A stretch of 64,000 nt of DNA from Cyclobacteriaceae bacterium (GCA_958296015.1 CATQIH010000042.1:1-64000), one strand, 5' to 3'. Counted from the first letter of the stretch, positions 19,436 through 27,995 are shown. The notes: generated by a model from the letters alone, not told the origin. Numbers and translations are program-made.

Positions 19436-20559
19436 GATCTGCTTTTGAGGTAGCTGATGTACTGCAAAGAAACAATCATCAACTATGTCACTACTGTAGC
19501 AATAGCTGGCAGCTCAGAACCCTGCATGCCTTGCGTAAGTGCAGAACATCTGAACTAGGCGGACATGTGGACCAATGCGATAGTTGTGGTAACCTGTCTA
19601 TCAGTTATAACAGTTGCCGCAACAGACACTGTCCGAAGTGTCAGGGAGAAAAAAGAGAAGCCTGGATACAGGCACGCGAAAGTGAGCTTTTGCCAGTGCC
19701 CTACTTCCATGTAGTCTTTACCCTGCCACAGCAGATCAATACAATGTGCTTATATGCTCCGGATAAAGTCTATAACCTGTTGTTTAAAACTGTCTGGTCA
19801 GTGATGCAAAGCTTTGCTGCTGACCCCAAACATCTGGGCACTAAACCTGCTATGATCGCAGTGCTACATACCTGGGGTCAGAACTTATCTTTGCATCCGC
19901 ACCTACACTGCATCGTACCCGGTGGTGGTGTTGCCCAGCAAGGAAAGTGGAAAGCTGCCCGTAGCGAGGGTAAGTTCCTGTTCCCAGTGAAAGCCATGAG
20001 CAAGGTCTTTAGGGCTCGTTTTGTCGCGGGGTTGAGAAAAGACTTTCCTAAGCAGAGCAAAGTATTCTTTGATAGCCTGTTCAATAAAGATTGGGTCATC
20101 TATGCTAAAAGGCCTTTTCAGAACCCTAGGTCAGTAGTAGAATATCTAGGACGTTACACCCACAAAATTGCGATAAGTAACCACCGGATTCTCAGCCTTG
20201 AGGATGGAAAGGTCACCTTCTCCTACAAAGATTATCGCAAAGGGGCTCAGAAGCTACAGATGACCTTACCCGATGCTGAGTTCATCAGACGCTTCTCTCA
20301 GCATATCCTGCCCAAAGGCTTTGTCAGGATCAGACACTACGGTTTTCTTTCTAGTAGCTGGAAAACAGACAAGCTTGCTGCTCTGCAAAAACAGCTAGGA
20401 GTGGATTTATCAGTAGAGGCCAATCAAAAGACTGGCACCCATCGCAAATGCACTGCCTGTCAGCAAGGCACCCTGTCCACCGTCAGTACCTTCCGTGGAA
20501 GAGCCCCTCCTCAATACTGGTTAGACCAGGTTCAAAAGCAAGGTACTCCCTCAAAATAA
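19432..20559 (+). CDS. IS91 family HUH transposase
   Basis: A 375-residue transposase. The N-terminal zinc-binding domain shows HYCSNSW, CDSCGN and CRNRHCPKCQ. The HUH motif is LHPHLHCIVPGGG, and the tyrosine region is near VEYLGRYTHKIAIS. A C-terminal CTACQ cysteine pair is present. Such enzymes move DNA by rolling-circle replication from one end. The frame is intact, unlike the upstream recombinase gene it overlaps by four bases. Confidence 0.92.
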   Translation: MRSAFEVADVLQRNNHQLCHYCSNSWQLRTLHALRKCRTSELGGHVDQCDSCGNLSISYNSCRNRHCPKCQGEKREAWIQARESELLPVPYFHVVFTLPQQINTMCLYAPDKVYNLLFKTVWSVMQSFAADPKHLGTKPAMIAVLHTWGQNLSLHPHLHCIVPGGGVAQQGKWKAARSEGKFLFPVKAMSKVFRARFVAGLRKDFPKQSKVFFDSLFNKDWVIYAKRPFQNPRSVVEYLGRYTHKIAISNHRILSLEDGKVTFSYKDYRKGAQKLQMTLPDAEFIRRFSQHILPKGFVRIRHYGFLSSSWKTDKLAALQKQLGVDLSVEANQKTGTHRKCTACQQGTLSTVSTFRGRAPPQYWLDQVQKQGTPSK

Positions 20560-20684
20560 ACGCTCATTTTAGGTGTAACGGGAAAACTATGCATTAGACG
20601 CTACCAAACATGGCATTTTGAATGGCTTTGCTGTCCATAGCAGCTTACTTGAACCATTATCCCGAGTAATGATAATCCTTGAAA

Positions 20685-20709
20685 CAAAAAAGAAGGTCGA
20701 AACCTTCTT
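20685..20709 (-). terminator. minus-strand terminator at the distal end of the array
   Basis: On the minus strand AAGAAGGTT, a short loop, ACCTTCTT and then six T. It lies after the last cassette gene of the main array, so it could end read-through array transcripts. Confidence 0.65.
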
Positions 20710-20768
20710 CATAATGCCCTTCCAAACTTCACTCAATCCCCATAAGTAACACCACTGTTCTACGGTTC

Positions 20769-20827
20769 AGTCAACACATGATTCATGCTAGGCCGTGCCA
20801 GCCACACGAATCCTTAGTTGTTGGCGG
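20769..20827 (-). repeat. attC-like site 2, short form
   Basis: Cores AAC 20773-20775 and GTT 20820-20822 (TTGGCGGC follows). Arms share GATTC(A/G)TG in inverted orientation. At about 55 bases it lacks the variable central part of the longer sites. It follows the serine hydrolase gene. Confidence 0.6.
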
Positions 20828-20833
20828 CAGTTA

Positions 20834-21931
20834 TTATTTCACAAGGTTGCTATTCAATACTATTTTTCTTATTTCCTTTTCAAAGTGATAAACACCGTCT
20901 ATATCTCTATTATAAACATTTTCCAATATAATGACATCTAATTTTTTTTCTGGGACATAAAATTTGAGGTTTACAAATCCTATTCCTCTTCCTGCGTGTC
21001 CAATATATTTATTAGGTTTTTCTTCATTGATGTTAACACCATAACCATAATTGGATTTTTTATCACTAAACGTAAAGTCCGAATCCACTACTTTTGAGTT
21101 TACCATAAGATTGTAAGTTTCTGGTTTTAAAATTTTTCCATTGTGTAACTTTGTATCCCAAATATTTAAATCGTGTGAATTTGAAATAATTCCTCCTGCA
21201 GGAACGAAGTTTTTCCAAGATTCTTCTGTGAAATTAAGGTCATTAAAATTAACTAATTCAAGTTCATCGTTAGATATCCAATACCCATTGGACAGTCCGT
21301 TGTTGTTTTTACCAATCTCATAACAATAGGTATTGTCCATACCTAACTCTTTAAATGTTGCATTAGCTAATTCCTTATATTCTTTTCCTGTGCTTTTTTC
21401 AACAATTCTTGCCAAAAGGTCGTATGCTGGATTACTATAATGAAAATCCGTTCCTGGTTCGAAAGCCAAAGGCTCATCAATATTCACGACACCAGAGGAC
21501 ATATTCATCAATTGATTTACAGTTACTGTATCTGCCCAAGATTGTTTCAAATCCGGTAGATAGGTGCGAATCGAACCATCCAAAACTATTTTCCCTTTTT
21601 CAACTTCTTTTAAAACTAAAACAGCAGTTATTTGTTTAGTATTGGACTGGATTCTAAAGTTGTCCTCTAATGTGATTGGTGTTTTGTCCTCAAAATTTGA
21701 ATAACCATATGCCTTTGAATATTTTGTTTCGCCATTTTTAGTTATGAGAATGACACCATTAAATTTTCTTGGATTAGAAGTTTGTATTAAGCTGTCAATT
21801 TTTGCGGAATAGCTATCTATTTGTTTTTTAGAATTGGGTTTATCAATTTTATTTTTAAAGCTATTGTTACAACTCAAAATAAATAAAGCAAGAACAAGAA
21901 GTAGTGGTAGATAATTAATCTTATTTTTCAT
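20834..21931 (-). CDS. beta-lactamase-fold serine hydrolase lipoprotein (cassette)
   Basis: A 365-residue protein with a lipoprotein signal (LFILSC, cysteine 21). The penicillin-binding/class C beta-lactamase fold is shown by S96xxK99 in QSNTKQ, a tyrosine triad YSN near 163-165, and HAGRG in place of KTG. This group includes esterases and D-aminopeptidases as well as beta-lactamases, so substrate and any drug resistance cannot be read from sequence. It is an unusually large single-gene cassette, AT-rich, flanked by attC-like sites. Confidence 0.8.
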   Translation of the reverse strand: MKNKINYLPLLLVLALFILSCNNSFKNKIDKPNSKKQIDSYSAKIDSLIQTSNPRKFNGVILITKNGETKYSKAYGYSNFEDKTPITLEDNFRIQSNTKQITAVLVLKEVEKGKIVLDGSIRTYLPDLKQSWADTVTVNQLMNMSSGVVNIDEPLAFEPGTDFHYSNPAYDLLARIVEKSTGKEYKELANATFKELGMDNTYCYEIGKNNNGLSNGYWISNDELELVNFNDLNFTEESWKNFVPAGGIISNSHDLNIWDTKLHNGKILKPETYNLMVNSKVVDSDFTFSDKKSNYGYGVNINEEKPNKYIGHAGRGIGFVNLKFYVPEKKLDVIILENVYNRDIDGVYHFEKEIRKIVLNSNLVK

Positions 21932-21979
21932 TGTAAATTATATTTAATGTTTATAACGTATTGATTTTTTTTTAATTGC

Positions 21980-22043
21980 CGCCAACGGTTAGTGCAGGCG
22001 TGGGCCGATGCGAAGCAAGGCTCATGCTTGCATAGTGTTACCC
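21980..22043 (-). repeat. attC-like site 3, short form
   Basis: Cores AAC 21984-21986 and GTT 22037-22039, arms GTGCAGGC and GCTTGCAT. Only about 60 bases long. The stop codon of the nuclease-like cassette gene (TAA, 22038-22040) lies inside the core. Confidence 0.65.
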
Positions 22044-22889
22044 CTCGTTTCTTTTCAAACCTTCAACTACTTCTATTGATAGTCCTGTAGAACTCTGTAT
22101 AATTTCTACAGAAATTCCACTCTCTAACAAATTTCTGGCTATCTCAATTGCTTTCTCTTCTTTAGCTGTATCTAGTGAGTTCTTTAAATCCCGGTATGAC
22201 TTTAAACTTTCCTCATAGGCCTCTGCCTCTTCAGGGCTGAACTTCGCTATTTCCGCCACCTCAAACAATTTCTCAAAAATTCCTTCCCGTAGTTCATCCG
22301 GTACTCTGTCTAGTTTGTTCAAATTACGGATCACAAACATCCATTGGTCAAACCTCGTGGTTAGTTCCTTTACGTCTTTCTGGAATTTGGGCATTTCCAG
22401 GTATACGAAAGTTAGCTTGTCATAGAAAACTTTGCATGTCTCAATATCCGTCAACTTTACATCGTACCGATACTTATCGGGTTCTCGTTTACCTTCATCA
22501 AAAATAAAATCTAAGATGGCTATCGTATACACCGCTTTCAACTCAAAAGTCCAGTCCGACCCTCGTTGCGCTTGTTCCCGAATGGGAAATGTTGAGTAGT
22601 AGACTGTTCGGTCTTTGAAGAACTTTTGTTTGGTCTTCTGTAATTCTACGATGAATTTCTCGCCTCGTTCGTTCTGGCAATACAAATCAAAAACCGCCTT
22701 TCGGTCTTCTTCACTGCTGCCTAACTTATCGGATTTCAGGTAAGTCAACTCGGTAATTCTGCCCTGTTCGTGTTTGAGCAGTTCGTTGAGAAAATCCAGT
22801 AGTAAGTCTTTGTTCGGTTCTTCGCCAAAAAGTCGCTTGAAGCCGTAGTCGGTGAAGGGGTTGATGTATTTCTCTCTTCGCTCTTCCAT
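22038..22889 (-). CDS. PD-(D/E)XK nuclease family transposase / Rpn-like protein (cassette)
   Basis: A 283-residue protein of the PDDEXK_2/Rpn group. It opens with the family hallmark INPFTDYGFKRLFG, followed by a D in AVFDLYCQN and an ExQ in FIVELQKTKQ in place of ExK. The C-terminus is helical and ends with a family-typical motif (EIARNLLESGISVEII). Rpn proteins promote RecA-independent recombination and some act in defence; here they are single-gene cassettes. A -7-like box (TATCTTTA) lies upstream of the start. The stop codon is within the attC-like core. Confidence 0.85.
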   Translation of the reverse strand: MEERREKYINPFTDYGFKRLFGEEPNKDLLLDFLNELLKHEQGRITELTYLKSDKLGSSEEDRKAVFDLYCQNERGEKFIVELQKTKQKFFKDRTVYYSTFPIREQAQRGSDWTFELKAVYTIAILDFIFDEGKREPDKYRYDVKLTDIETCKVFYDKLTFVYLEMPKFQKDVKELTTRFDQWMFVIRNLNKLDRVPDELREGIFEKLFEVAEIAKFSPEEAEAYEESLKSYRDLKNSLDTAKEEKAIEIARNLLESGISVEIIQSSTGLSIEVVEGLKRNEG

Positions 22890-22962
22890 TGCTATCTTTT
22901 TGAGTAAAGATACGAATTTACTGACTCAGCGAAGCCATACATATGAAAGGGTTTTCAATGAG

Positions 22963-23093
22963 GGGTAACGACAAGTGCAGCCGTCGGGCCGGGCTTGTGA
23001 GCGATTTCTCATTCAATGAGCAAATATAGCTACTTGGAGCGACTAGCATTCAAGCTCATCTTTCCCCGGCTGGCGGCTGCATGGTGTTAGCTG
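22963..23093 (-). repeat. attC-like site 4
   Basis: Cores AAC 22967-22969 and GTT 23086-23088. Arms TGCAGCCGTCGGGCCGGG and CCCGGCTGGCGGCTGCA pair with one surplus base on the left arm. The central part is about 80 bases with weak self-complementarity. Confidence 0.85.
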
Positions 23094-23104
23094 CTGCCTT
23101 TTCG

Positions 23105-23716
23105 TTATCTATTCTTGTAGAAACTTGGAAAACATTGCGGCCCAATTGCACCACCTCCGTATTCTAAAACTACATTGTCTTTGTAAAATATACTGATACA
23201 ACCATCATTGTGCTTGGAAATTAAACTGTCACTTAGGTTTTGCTCGAATAAATTGTAAAAAAACATTCCCATTCCGCTTCTTTGCCAACCAATAGTTACT
23301 GGATTTCCACTTTGAGCAGAAACGCAATTCGCTTTATCTAGTTTGGATTTCAATATTTTGAGTTCTGCTTTTGTCCAGTTGAGTTCATAAAGTAGAGAAT
23401 CTGTTTTCTTAGAATTTATATCTAGATGCCAGTTATTATCACGTATGCTATCCCTTCGAATATGAAAAATACCTATCTCATTGTCTTTGAACTCGATTTT
23501 TACGTCTATGTTTTCAGGGACAATAGATACGAAATAGTCCTTGGCTTCAAAAATTTCGCGTTTTCGTTTCTCGAAGTTTTCTATCAAATCTTCCTTGTCG
23601 TAAGAAGGCCCAGTAAAGATTCCTTCAAAAGCGATATGAATAAATAAATAGAATCCCCCAAAGATAATGCATAAGATTCCAACCAAGACTGATATCCCCT
23701 TTAATAAACTATTCAT
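23105..23716 (-). CDS. hypothetical membrane-anchored protein (cassette)
   Basis: A 203-residue protein with one N-terminal membrane segment (about residues 8-32, GISVLVGILCIIFGGFYLFI) and a soluble domain rich in charged residues. No family recognised. Single-gene cassette between attC-like sites 4 and 5. Confidence 0.6.
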   Translation of the reverse strand: MNSLLKGISVLVGILCIIFGGFYLFIHIAFEGIFTGPSYDKEDLIENFEKRKREIFEAKDYFVSIVPENIDVKIEFKDNEIGIFHIRRDSIRDNNWHLDINSKKTDSLLYELNWTKAELKILKSKLDKANCVSAQSGNPVTIGWQRSGMGMFFYNLFEQNLSDSLISKHNDGCISIFYKDNVVLEYGGGAIGPQCFPSFYKNR

Positions 23717-23728
23717 ATTTAGGTAGCA

Positions 23729-23856
23729 GCTAACGCTTGGGCTAGACGCCTGCCGTCTTGTTTGCTGTTTTACTTCCGTTTCTCAATTATCGTGCTTGGA
23801 GCATCAGACATACGACCTAAACTATTGCCAGGCTGGAGGCTAGCTTTTTGTTGTAT
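23729..23856 (-). repeat. attC-like site 5
   Basis: Cores AAC 23732-23734 and GTT 23850-23852, followed by GTATGCC. Arms GCTAGACGCCTGCC and GGCTGGAGGCTAGC are a variant of the common type. Confidence 0.75.
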
Positions 23857-23861
23857 GCCGT

Positions 23862-24311
23862 TTACTCATTTTCATCTGCTAGTTCCGCCAATTCTTTGTC
23901 TATTCTAGCTCGTTCAGCACCATCAGTCATATCTAGAATTACTACCTCTTTAATTTCTATTTCATCATGATACGCATTGCATATTCCAAACTTTATTCCT
24001 TCATTAAAACCATTATGCCACGTGGTAATAATATGATGTTTAGGTAAGTAATATTCATCTATCTCTACCTCGCGAAAAACGATTTCTTCATCAAATAAAT
24101 CATGTGTTCTTTCACAACTTTCTCCAACTGTACATACATAACACACATCTTTATTTATAATTTTTGCTATTACTTCGTCAACGTATCTTCTTTTTTTATC
24201 ATTATCAACCAGGATGCATAGCCAATTACTATTTGGAATCTTAGCATACCAATTGTAGTCCGTAACATATTGAACTATTGTTATCTCTCTGTCATTTATA
24301 ATTTTCTTCAT
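23862..24311 (-). CDS. hypothetical protein (cassette)
   Basis: A 149-residue acidic soluble protein beginning MKKIINDREITIVQYVTDYN, with two cysteines in VCYVCTVGESCERTHD and a helical acidic tail. No family recognised. Single-gene cassette. Confidence 0.6.
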   Translation of the reverse strand: MKKIINDREITIVQYVTDYNWYAKIPNSNWLCILVDNDKKRRYVDEVIAKIINKDVCYVCTVGESCERTHDLFDEEIVFREVEIDEYYLPKHHIITTWHNGFNEGIKFGICNAYHDEIEIKEVVILDMTDGAERARIDKELAELADENE

Positions 24312-24333
24312 TAGAAGATTTTATCCAATGGCA

Positions 24334-24461
24334 TACAACGGCTAGAGCAGGCGACGCGGCGGCTATGGAGCAGTTTCCTTCCGAGTTTTATTTTACTTGC
24401 CTGTTTGCATTGATGTTACTTTCACTCATTTACCAGCCGTGGTGCTTGCTCGATGTTATGC
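24334..24461 (-). repeat. attC-like site 6
   Basis: Cores AAC 24337-24339 and GTT 24455-24457. Belongs to a distinct subfamily (GCAGGCGACGCGGC ... CCAGCCGTGGTGCTTGC) shared with sites 8 and 16. The TAA stop of the neighbouring toxin-like gene (24456-24458) sits in its core. Confidence 0.8.
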
Positions 24462-24785
24462 CCTGGCTTTTACTTCAGTTGGTCCGCTCGGTAGATTGCT
24501 GTTTAATATCTCTTTAATCTGTGGAACAAGTTTGTTCAATGTCACATAAGCATTATCCATAGCATTTAGCACGATCACTGCAATTGGATATTTCTTGAAA
24601 TTTTGTTGAAACTGCAGGTTTCTGTCGAAAGTGAATAGAGCATCAAAATCTTCTGCTAACATCAATTTCAATAATTCTCCATTCTTTTTGCTATTCCATT
24701 TCTTATCCGACACAGTATAAATCTCATGTTCTGGAAAATCTAATTTCAGTTTCTTAGGTAAATTCTCATCAAGCAACAGCTTCAT
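24456..24785 (-). CDS. DUF5615 PIN-like toxin of a DUF433/DUF5615 pair (cassette, copy 1)
   Basis: A 109-residue protein of the PIN-like DUF5615 family: MKLLLDENLPKKL carries the first acidic residue, and DALFTFDRNLQFQQNF carries the second site. Encoded just after, and overlapping, a DUF433 gene, the standard order of this proposed toxin-antitoxin class. The whole cassette recurs at 32567-33303 with no difference visible. Confidence 0.85.
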   Translation of the reverse strand: MKLLLDENLPKKLKLDFPEHEIYTVSDKKWNSKKNGELLKLMLAEDFDALFTFDRNLQFQQNFKKYPIAVIVLNAMDNAYVTLNKLVPQIKEILNSNLPSGPTEVKARA

Positions 24786-25011
24786 AAATTTTATCTATGT
24801 TTCCTGAAGTTATAATTTTATGAGCAATTCCAATCACGCCAATGGCTTGTTCTTTTGTAACACTCGGAAAATCCTCTAAAAACTCATCAATAGAAATTCC
24901 TTTTTCTATATGCCAGAATAAAGTTTCTACTGGAACTCTAGTCCCACTAAATACAGGTTGTCCATTTTGAATTTCCGGATCAATTGTGATATATTTTTTT
25001 ATGTTTTCCAT
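24769..25011 (-). CDS. DUF433 antitoxin-like DNA-binding protein (cassette, copy 1)
   Basis: An 80-residue DUF433 protein (ITIDPEIQNGQPVFSGTRVPVETLFWHIEKG). The ATG at 25011 is preferred over the TTG two codons upstream, because that TTG is part of a TATATTTG -7 box (complement of 25015-25022). The box would place transcription start at or very near the ATG. It overlaps the downstream DUF5615 gene by 17 bases. Confidence 0.85.
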   Translation of the reverse strand: MENIKKYITIDPEIQNGQPVFSGTRVPVETLFWHIEKGISIDEFLEDFPSVTKEQAIGVIGIAHKIITSGNIDKIYEAVA

Positions 25012-25014
25012 ATT

Positions 25015-25022
25015 CAAATATA
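25015..25022 (-). promoter_or_regulatory. Bacteroidota-type -7 box of a cassette gene
   Basis: TATATTTG fits the TAnnTTTG consensus and lies 3 bases upstream of the DUF433 ATG. The duplicate cassette has the same box at 33246-33253. Similar boxes (TAAATTTG at 26736-26743, TATATTAG upstream of 28658) precede other cassette genes, so cassettes seem to bring their own promoters. Confidence 0.5.
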
Positions 25023-25060
25023 CGAAATCAATGCCTCAGTTGATTTATTTTTTGGCTAGG

Positions 25061-25191
25061 GCCTAACGGCCGGGCTAGCCGTCAGACCGGGCCTTGTTTG
25101 CGTTTTCTTCTCAATTTAGCATTTTCAGAGCTTGGAGCAATAAATGATCAAGCTCAATTTTCCGCCCGGTTGAGGCTAGCTGATGTTGTAT
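25061..25191 (-). repeat. attC-like site 7
   Basis: Cores AAC 25065-25067 and GTT 25185-25187. Arms GGGCTAGCCGTCAGACCGGGC and GCCCGGTTGAGGCTAGC. Identity with the duplicated cassette ends at its left core. Confidence 0.8.
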
Positions 25192-25204
25192 GCCGCCATT
25201 CCAA

Positions 25205-25423
25205 TCAGGCCACTGTATCTTTAATCTGTACGTTAATTTTAAAGCTAGAAAGTAATACCTCTAGTTCTCTGAGAAACTCATTTCGCATGTCTTCATATTG
25301 ACGCATCATACTCTCTTCACCTGATTGACGCTTGTGAAAATCAACCATTTGATTCAATCGCTCGATTTGTTCTAAAATATCGGAAATACGAGCTGTTTTT
25401 TCGTCTATCTGTAAATTACTCAT
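25205..25423 (-). CDS. small coiled-coil protein, partner of a nucleotidyltransferase (cassette)
   Basis: A 72-residue helical protein (MSNLQIDEKTARISDILEQI) with heptad-like spacing of I and L. It overlaps the upstream nucleotidyltransferase-like gene by 8 bases and shares its cassette, so the two probably work together. The layout suggests a toxin-antitoxin-like pair, but neither member is proven. Confidence 0.6.
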   Translation of the reverse strand: MSNLQIDEKTARISDILEQIERLNQMVDFHKRQSGEESMMRQYEDMRNEFLRELEVLLSSFKINVQIKDTVA

Positions 25424-25934
25424 CGCTTATCACATTAGCATTACCAAATCTAATTTCAATAAATCCCTTGGTAAATTTCTTCTTGGCTCGATTCATTCGG
25501 GTTTCACTAAACCATCTTCTCCAATATAACAAATCGTACTCACTAACCCAACGCTGCAAGTGACCTACAGGATACATTTTGACAACATAAGCATCCACCA
25601 ATCCAAATGTATCTCGAGCCGGTTGCCTTCGGTATTTGTTTTCTATAACCGTTTGATATTTTTCATAAGTCTGATAATCTATCAGCGTCACAAAATCAAT
25701 ATCTCGAGGAATTGACTTCTTTGTGACAAAACTTCCATCTATCCACTGGATAAAATCTTCCGTCACTTCCTGCTTAAATGCTTGAAGAAAACTCGAGTAG
25801 TTCTCAAAAATCTCTGTTCGCCTTTGATACTCGCTAGCAAAATCATCCACAAAATGCTTTCTAAAACTATCCAAGCTTAATTCTATCTTCTCGTATGGCT
25901 TTAGATTACCCCGGGTATCAAAATCTATTTGCAT
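25416..25934 (-). CDS. minimal nucleotidyltransferase-like protein (cassette)
   Basis: A 172-residue protein. The motif WIDGSFVTKKSIPRDIDFVTLID matches the GS...DxD signature of the polymerase-beta/MNT nucleotidyltransferase fold. Start chosen at ATG 25934 (MQIDFDTRG), which has an AGGAAG ribosome site; the frame extends further upstream, but only through the attC-like site. Proteins of this fold can be toxins or antitoxins that AMPylate a partner. Activity is inference. Confidence 0.7.
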   Translation of the reverse strand: MQIDFDTRGNLKPYEKIELSLDSFRKHFVDDFASEYQRRTEIFENYSSFLQAFKQEVTEDFIQWIDGSFVTKKSIPRDIDFVTLIDYQTYEKYQTVIENKYRRQPARDTFGLVDAYVVKMYPVGHLQRWVSEYDLLYWRRWFSETRMNRAKKKFTKGFIEIRFGNANVISDE

Positions 25935-25984
25935 ATCATTACTTCCTTGTACAAGGATACTGATTTCTTTTTTGTTTTGGTGGC

Positions 25985-26112
25985 ATACAACGATTAATGC
26001 AGGCAACGCGGCGGCTTTAGAGCAGTCTTCTACCAAGCTTCGTTTTTGGACTTGTTTGCTTTGATGTTTTTAGCACTCATTTACCAGCCGTGGCGCTTGC
26101 TCGATGTTAGTG
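25985..26112 (-). repeat. attC-like site 8
   Basis: Cores AAC 25989-25991 and GTT 26106-26108. Same subfamily as sites 6 and 16, differing at several positions. It creates a false N-terminal extension of the nucleotidyltransferase frame. Confidence 0.8.
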
Positions 26113-26119
26113 TCAGGCT

Positions 26120-26485
26120 TTACTTTTCTTTTTTTATAAATGTTGCCGAATTCTGATCTAATTCAATCAGGAATCCACCGTTTGAATTTAAATTTTGTAT
26201 TGCCTGAAGATTTCCGGAAATCACTTCTATCAGAACTGAGGTAGATATATTTCCAAGATTAACCTTTACTAATTTTCTGGGGGTATTGCTGATAAAAAAG
26301 CTATTTCTAAAATCAGCATCTTTTGTAAGAACGATGAAGTCATTTTTATCAGCATAGGTGCAGATGTCCCCATCCTTTGTATACCATTTATTCAGAATTT
26401 CATTTATATGAATGGTCTCAAATCCTGACCCTCTAAGATACCGAACTATTTTGTAGGAAATATGAACGTCGCACAAAAACTTCAT
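26120..26485 (-). CDS. DUF5615 PIN-like toxin, short-motif subtype (cassette)
   Basis: A 121-residue PIN-like protein (MKFLCDVHISYKIVRYLRG, then FIVLTKDADFRNSF with the second acidic cluster). It differs from the LLLDENLP subtype and is closer to the copy at 30301-30654. The start overlaps the last base of the DUF433 gene frame. Confidence 0.82.
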   Translation of the reverse strand: MKFLCDVHISYKIVRYLRGSGFETIHINEILNKWYTKDGDICTYADKNDFIVLTKDADFRNSFFISNTPRKLVKVNLGNISTSVLIEVISGNLQAIQNLNSNGGFLIELDQNSATFIKKEK

Positions 26486-26712
26486 TAAGCTACTTCTTTG
26501 ATGTTATGTCCTGAAAGAGAAAGTTTTGCATATTGCAAACAAGCAAATATGTCCTCTCTTTCCAGTTCAGGATGGTCATCTAAAATTTCTTCGATGCTCA
26601 TTGCTGCACCAAGCATATCTATAATCACTTCTACAGGCCATCGCATTCCTCGTATACAGGGCTTACCATGACATATCTGTGGATCTAGTATAATTCTATT
26701 TAATAAGTTCAT
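26485..26712 (-). CDS. DUF433 antitoxin-like protein (cassette)
   Basis: A 75-residue DUF433 protein (IILDPQICHGKPCIRGMRWPVEVII), partner of the following DUF5615 gene. A TAAATTTG -7 box lies about 24 bases upstream of its ATG. Confidence 0.85.
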   Translation of the reverse strand: MNLLNRIILDPQICHGKPCIRGMRWPVEVIIDMLGAAMSIEEILDDHPELEREDIFACLQYAKLSLSGHNIKEVA

Positions 26713-26780
26713 CCTATTTGAATTTTTATCTTTATCAAATTTACGAATTTTATACAGCCTTTGTTAGTTATTTAGCTTGG

Positions 26781-26911
26781 CACTAACGTGTTTGTATATG
26801 AGCTGTGGCGTGTCTTGGCACGAACCTTTCAAGATATGAACTGACTTATGGTAATGCATAAATTTTCCAAATATGCACAAACCAAGCCATAGCTTATATA
26901 CGGTGTTGTGG
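26781..26911 (-). repeat. attC-like site 9, divergent subfamily
   Basis: Cores AAC 26785-26787 and GTT 26905-26907. Arms TGTATATGAGCTGTGGC and GCCATAGCTTATATAC are unrelated in sequence to the common arms but keep the same geometry. Related to site 18. Confidence 0.7.
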
Positions 26912-27976
26912 TTAGTTTTCTTCTCCGTTTACTTTATTTTCTAATAATTTAATTTTGTTTTCAAGTAATCTGATTTCGCTTATATTTTCCTTGAGTTTTT
27001 TAACTTCTTTTCTAACAGCGTTATCGTATTCTTCGTCCTCGTTTGGTTGAACAAAATCTACTTCTCCGCCATTTTTTGTAAAATCAATCAGCTTTATTAT
27101 AGATTTCTCGATGGCGTTTATTTTATCTCCTTGTTGATTCGCGTCCAACTTCAAATCTTTTATAGCAACTTCTAAAATTGACTTAATTCCACTTTCTTTT
27201 TCCAATAATGCTTCTTTTTTCAAATCAGTTTCTATTTGTTTGTTCGCCAATTTAAGACCTTTTACTTCTTGTACTTTTTTCAATATATCCAAACATCTAT
27301 CGGCAACCTTTAGAGCTTCTAATAGAATCTTGCTTACCGTTGTTGCTAATCCAACTGCAACAGCCATTTCAATTATAATCGACCCCTTTTTTGCTCCAAT
27401 AATATGAAAATCTTCTGGACTCATATTTTGAGCCATTGCAATTCCACGACCTATATCGTACCACATTGCGCTCAATTTTTTGAAGTCTGTTAAGTTGCCA
27501 ATTGACACGTCATTTTGAAAATAAACTCTCATCAAAACAGAGTCATCTGGAATTTCATTTTCTTCTTCGTCAAATTCAAAATTTTCTGTTATCGCGGTTT
27601 CTAAATTTTTGACTTTTGTAATTGCATTACTTATTCTCTCCGTAAATTCTCTTATACGTTCAGATGCATTTGCAATGTCAATATTGCTTTCAAACAATAC
27701 ATCATTGATTTTTTGCACTCCTATATTACCTAATAAATCATCAATTTCAAGTTTTTGAAGAAACTTTATTTGCTCCAAAGTTAATTTTTGGAAATTGATT
27801 GAATTTAACGTTTTAAAAAGCTGTTCTTTTTCCTCTTTAAAGGATTGAGCAGTTTGATTTTGTCTTGAATTTATTGCAAGTTTATTATAGAACGCTAAAT
27901 ATTCTGCCAAAAGGTTTTTATCATTAATGTTGTCGTTAAACCATTCAAAAAATTGATTCAATTCTGTTACTTGCAT
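26912..27976 (-). CDS. hypothetical coiled-coil protein (cassette)
   Basis: A 354-residue, largely helical protein with a small-residue-rich segment near the middle (IIIEMAVAVGLATTVSKILLEAL) that could be a membrane or hydrophobic core helix. Long charged coiled coils follow, and the tail is acidic. No family recognised. One of the largest cassettes; AT-rich. Confidence 0.6.
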   Translation of the reverse strand: MQVTELNQFFEWFNDNINDKNLLAEYLAFYNKLAINSRQNQTAQSFKEEKEQLFKTLNSINFQKLTLEQIKFLQKLEIDDLLGNIGVQKINDVLFESNIDIANASERIREFTERISNAITKVKNLETAITENFEFDEEENEIPDDSVLMRVYFQNDVSIGNLTDFKKLSAMWYDIGRGIAMAQNMSPEDFHIIGAKKGSIIIEMAVAVGLATTVSKILLEALKVADRCLDILKKVQEVKGLKLANKQIETDLKKEALLEKESGIKSILEVAIKDLKLDANQQGDKINAIEKSIIKLIDFTKNGGEVDFVQPNEDEEYDNAVRKEVKKLKENISEIRLLENKIKLLENKVNGEEN

Positions 27977-27995
27977 AGATTTTTTTTTAAATTAA

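Larger units (their letters stand above)
18437..20768 (+). mobile_element. IS91-type element with tyrosine recombinase gene
   Basis: The stretch between two attC-like sites holds a broken tyrosine recombinase gene and an intact HUH-type IS91 transposase gene, overlapping by ATGA. This gene pair is a known arrangement of IS91 relatives in Bacteroidota. I could not define the ends: IS91 elements lack terminal inverted repeats and target duplications, so the coordinates are the largest possible extent. It separates the first attC-like site from the rest of the array. Confidence 0.65.

Noticed and set aside
20834..21931. Beta-lactam resistance gene
   Set aside because: The fold and SxxK/YxN motifs fit many esterases and peptidases; nothing in the sequence points to antibiotic hydrolysis.
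25935..26036. N-terminal extension of the nucleotidyltransferase-like protein
   Set aside because: These codons are the attC-like site and leader; a good ribosome site precedes the ATG at 25934.
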